A DNA stretch of 64,000 nt from Flavobacterium succinicans LMG 10402 (GTDB lineage Bacteria > Bacteroidota > Bacteroidia > Flavobacteriales > Flavobacteriaceae): assembly GCF_000611675.1 (NCBI RefSeq), contig NZ_JATV01000012.1:1-64000 (forward strand). Reading direction: 5' to 3'. Both the position numbers and the translations under genes were made by a program. Positions within the stretch are counted from its first letter, which is position 1. Every line of letters begins with the position of its first letter. Under the pieces are notes generated by a model. The model was not told the origin of the DNA. It was given only the letters and a program-made list of their open reading frames with translations, and searched no databases. Shown in pieces: positions 62,026-64,000 of the stretch.

Positions 62026-63495
62026 ATGAAAAAAACAATAAAAATATCGATAGTAGCTTTTTTAGGGGCTTTATCGTTAGTAAGTTGTGGTGATGACTTT
62101 ATAAATGAAGCTAAGCCATCTACTGGAGTGCCAATAGAAGATGTTTTTGAATCTAGAAACACTGCCAATGGGGCTTTGTCTGGAATCATGAGAAATTTTA
62201 GAGCACAATACATGAGTACTGATTCAGGAGGGGTGAACTCAATGTTTTTTGCTAGAACAGTAAAGGGTAACGATGCTATCGTTGCTAGTAACTGGTATGC
62301 TTTTGATTATGAAAACGATAATCGTGAACCTGTTTATAGAAGAACAAATTTCTCTTGGAATTATCCTTATTTCATGATTAATCAAATCAATTCATTTATC
62401 AAGGGTGTACTTGGTAGTCAAAAATTAACAGCAACTGATAAAAATGAATTAACAGGTCAAGGTTATGCATTGCGTGCCTTCTTTTATCATCAATTGGTTT
62501 TGGAGTTTTCAAAATCATACAAATTAGATCCAAATTATCCAGCACCACCAATATACAAAGAGCCAACTTTGGTAGGTGGGCCAATGACAACCGTAAAAGA
62601 AATGTATGATTTTATTGTTGAAGATTTAATAAAGTCGATCGAATTGTGTAGTACTTCTCGTTTGGGGAAATCATATGTTAATAAACAAGTGGCTTCAGCT
62701 CTTTTGGCTCAAGTTTATCAAGTAATGGGGAAATGGGATTTAGCTGAAGTGGCTGCAAATTCTGCCTATGGTGGAAATGTTACAGCAGTACTTGATGCCT
62801 TGAGTTATGGTAATGGGTTTAAAGATTACAATAACAAAGAATGGTTGTGGGGATCACCACAATCGGAAGCGCAATCAATGTATTACTTTTTGGCACCTCA
62901 TGCTTTCTCTGATCACAGAGCAACGGCTTACCTTAATGTGTATGTGAATTCAGATTTTGTCAAATTATTTTCTTCAACTGATGTAAGAGGAGGTATTGGG
63001 CCGAATAAGTTGTTTAATTTGAAATCTTCTACATACCCTGTAACCGACTTTAGATATTATGTGTCAAATAAATTCTCTTTTACTACAAGCTCACATTCTC
63101 CATTAATTCGTTTTGCTGAATTGATTTTGATCGATGCCGAAGCGAAAGCTCGTTTAGGAAAAGAAACAGAAGCAAAAGCTATTTTATATGCTTTGCAAAA
63201 AAATAGAGATGCAGAAGCGGTTCAGAGTTCTAATGCAGGTCAGGCCCTTATTGATGAAATTCTAATCGAAAGAAGAAAAGAATTATTCATGGAAAATGGT
63301 GTGGAATGGTTTGATGCTAAACGTTTAGGAAACGCAATGCCAAGAACAGGAAATCAACGTTTGCAAGGAATAAATGGTAGTGCTGGGTTGCCTTATGGGT
63401 TGCTTGCAGATGACAATCGTTTTTTCTTGAAAATTCCTCAAACTGAAATCGATGCCAATGCAAATATTGATGATTCGGTAAATAGAGGAAGGTAG
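62026..63495 (+). CDS. SusD/RagB family surface lipoprotein
   Basis: 489 residues. Lipobox LSLVSC (Cys21) followed by GDDF. SusD-fold TPR-like helices: SFIKGVLGSQKLT, GYALRAFFYHQLVLEF, VASALLAQVYQVMGKWDLAE, and the C-terminal signature LIDEILIERRKELFMENG(V)EWFDAKR. It caps the SusC barrel and binds substrate at the surface. 52 bp after the susC-like gene; co-transcribed. The operon ends at a strong terminator. Confidence 0.95.
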   Translation: MKKTIKISIVAFLGALSLVSCGDDFINEAKPSTGVPIEDVFESRNTANGALSGIMRNFRAQYMSTDSGGVNSMFFARTVKGNDAIVASNWYAFDYENDNREPVYRRTNFSWNYPYFMINQINSFIKGVLGSQKLTATDKNELTGQGYALRAFFYHQLVLEFSKSYKLDPNYPAPPIYKEPTLVGGPMTTVKEMYDFIVEDLIKSIELCSTSRLGKSYVNKQVASALLAQVYQVMGKWDLAEVAANSAYGGNVTAVLDALSYGNGFKDYNNKEWLWGSPQSEAQSMYYFLAPHAFSDHRATAYLNVYVNSDFVKLFSSTDVRGGIGPNKLFNLKSSTYPVTDFRYYVSNKFSFTTSSHSPLIRFAELILIDAEAKARLGKETEAKAILYALQKNRDAEAVQSSNAGQALIDEILIERRKELFMENGVEWFDAKRLGNAMPRTGNQRLQGINGSAGLPYGLLADDNRFFLKIPQTEIDANANIDDSVNRGR

Positions 63496-63532
63496 TTACA
63501 ACGAAGTAGCTTAAAAGTCCTTTATGTTTTTT

Positions 63533-63574
63533 AAAAAGCAGTAGTGAACAAAAGTTTGCTACTGCTTTTTTTTT
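63533..63574 (+). terminator. Terminator of the SusC/SusD operon
   Basis: AAAAGCAGTAG pairs exactly with CTACTGCTTTT, 14-nt loop and a long T run. Confidence 0.85.
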
Positions 63575-64000
63575 GCATCTAATTAAAGAGTCTTTTTGTT
63601 GTCTTTTTTGTAATGCTGTTAAATTTCTTTTTTTGAAGTGTTAATTACTTTATGTTATGTTGTTTTTATTATTGAATAAATAATTAATTAATGATGTTTT
63701 TTAGTAAAAGCATGATGAGAAATACAGAAAAAAAGGACTAATATTTTTCCGTCTATACGTTTTTTGTTTTTATTTAACTTAAAACAACAGTTTTTGTTAA
63801 ATTATTGTGTTATGTATTATATGTCTATGTTCTTAAAAAATGATAATAAATGTTTAAATTATTCGCTTTAAGTTGGTTTGTTTTGTTATAATGTCAAAAT
63901 ATTAACAAATAGGATGGTGTTGATGAATACTTTGTGAAAATAATTATGTTATTTATTTTTGGTGTATTAAGAAATTATTATGATTTTTGCTTCATAACTA
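63575..64000. other. 426-bp AT-rich end of the window
   Basis: No ORF, tRNA or repeat recognised; very AT-rich. Probably the upstream region of a gene that begins beyond the right edge. Confidence 0.5.

Overview
The window looks like a Flavobacterium or close Flavobacteriaceae chromosome. The DNA is AT-rich. Promoters fit the Bacteroidota pattern (TTG, about 20 bp, then TAnnTTTG) rather than sigma70. It carries a SusC/SusD pair, a TonB-dependent receptor with an N-terminal carboxypeptidase-regulatory domain, a secreted hydrolase with a type IX secretion-like tail, a GSCFA protein, a 587-residue phenylalanine hydroxylase and a long (661-residue) urocanate hydratase. No insertion sequence, prophage, integrase or CRISPR array was seen.

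Layout. 1-5 kb: an OmpA tail, a FemAB/GNAT-like protein, a DUF1761 membrane protein, a secreted leucine-rich-repeat protein, two identical initiator tRNA-Met genes, era with a duplicated 3' end, and palindromic repeats. 5-19 kb: housekeeping genes (der, alaS, ridA-like), an envelope operon (M23 peptidase, MerR regulator, LemA, two TPM proteins), GSCFA plus DUF4230, and phenylalanine hydroxylase. 19-29 kb: an apparent aminophosphonate locus. It holds phnW and an XRE-cupin regulator on the plus strand. Convergent to them is a minus-strand operon of TonB receptor, DUF5690 MFS carrier, FAD oxidoreductase, PhnX-like HAD hydrolase and a purple-acid-phosphatase-like enzyme. 29-35 kb: truncated globin, a GH30 hydrolase, and ilvA with an ACT-domain protein behind two tandem isoleucine-rich leader peptides, each with its own terminator. 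35-42 kb: hutU, a 680-bp gap full of structured and heptameric repeats, acdS-like, a glucosaminidase and hemL. 42-49 kb: nadBA and an anaerobic ribonucleotide reductase whose glycyl-radical tail lies in a separate 52-codon ORF. 49-58 kb: a GDPD, a DUF433 gene with a broken DUF5615 partner, lysS, several lipoproteins, lipB and rnhB. 58-63.5 kb: a SusC/SusD pair.

Most interesting points: (1) the phosphonate locus has a TonB receptor and an MFS carrier where other bacteria often have an ABC importer; (2) the double isoleucine attenuator upstream of ilvA; (3) the split NrdD; (4) a degenerate 7-bp repeat family (NNNNCTR) found between genes and also inside two coding sequences; (5) four copies of a structured intergenic element with a changing but self-complementary stem; (6) an in-frame 78-bp duplication of the era tail. 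All calls come from reading the sequence; no database search was run.
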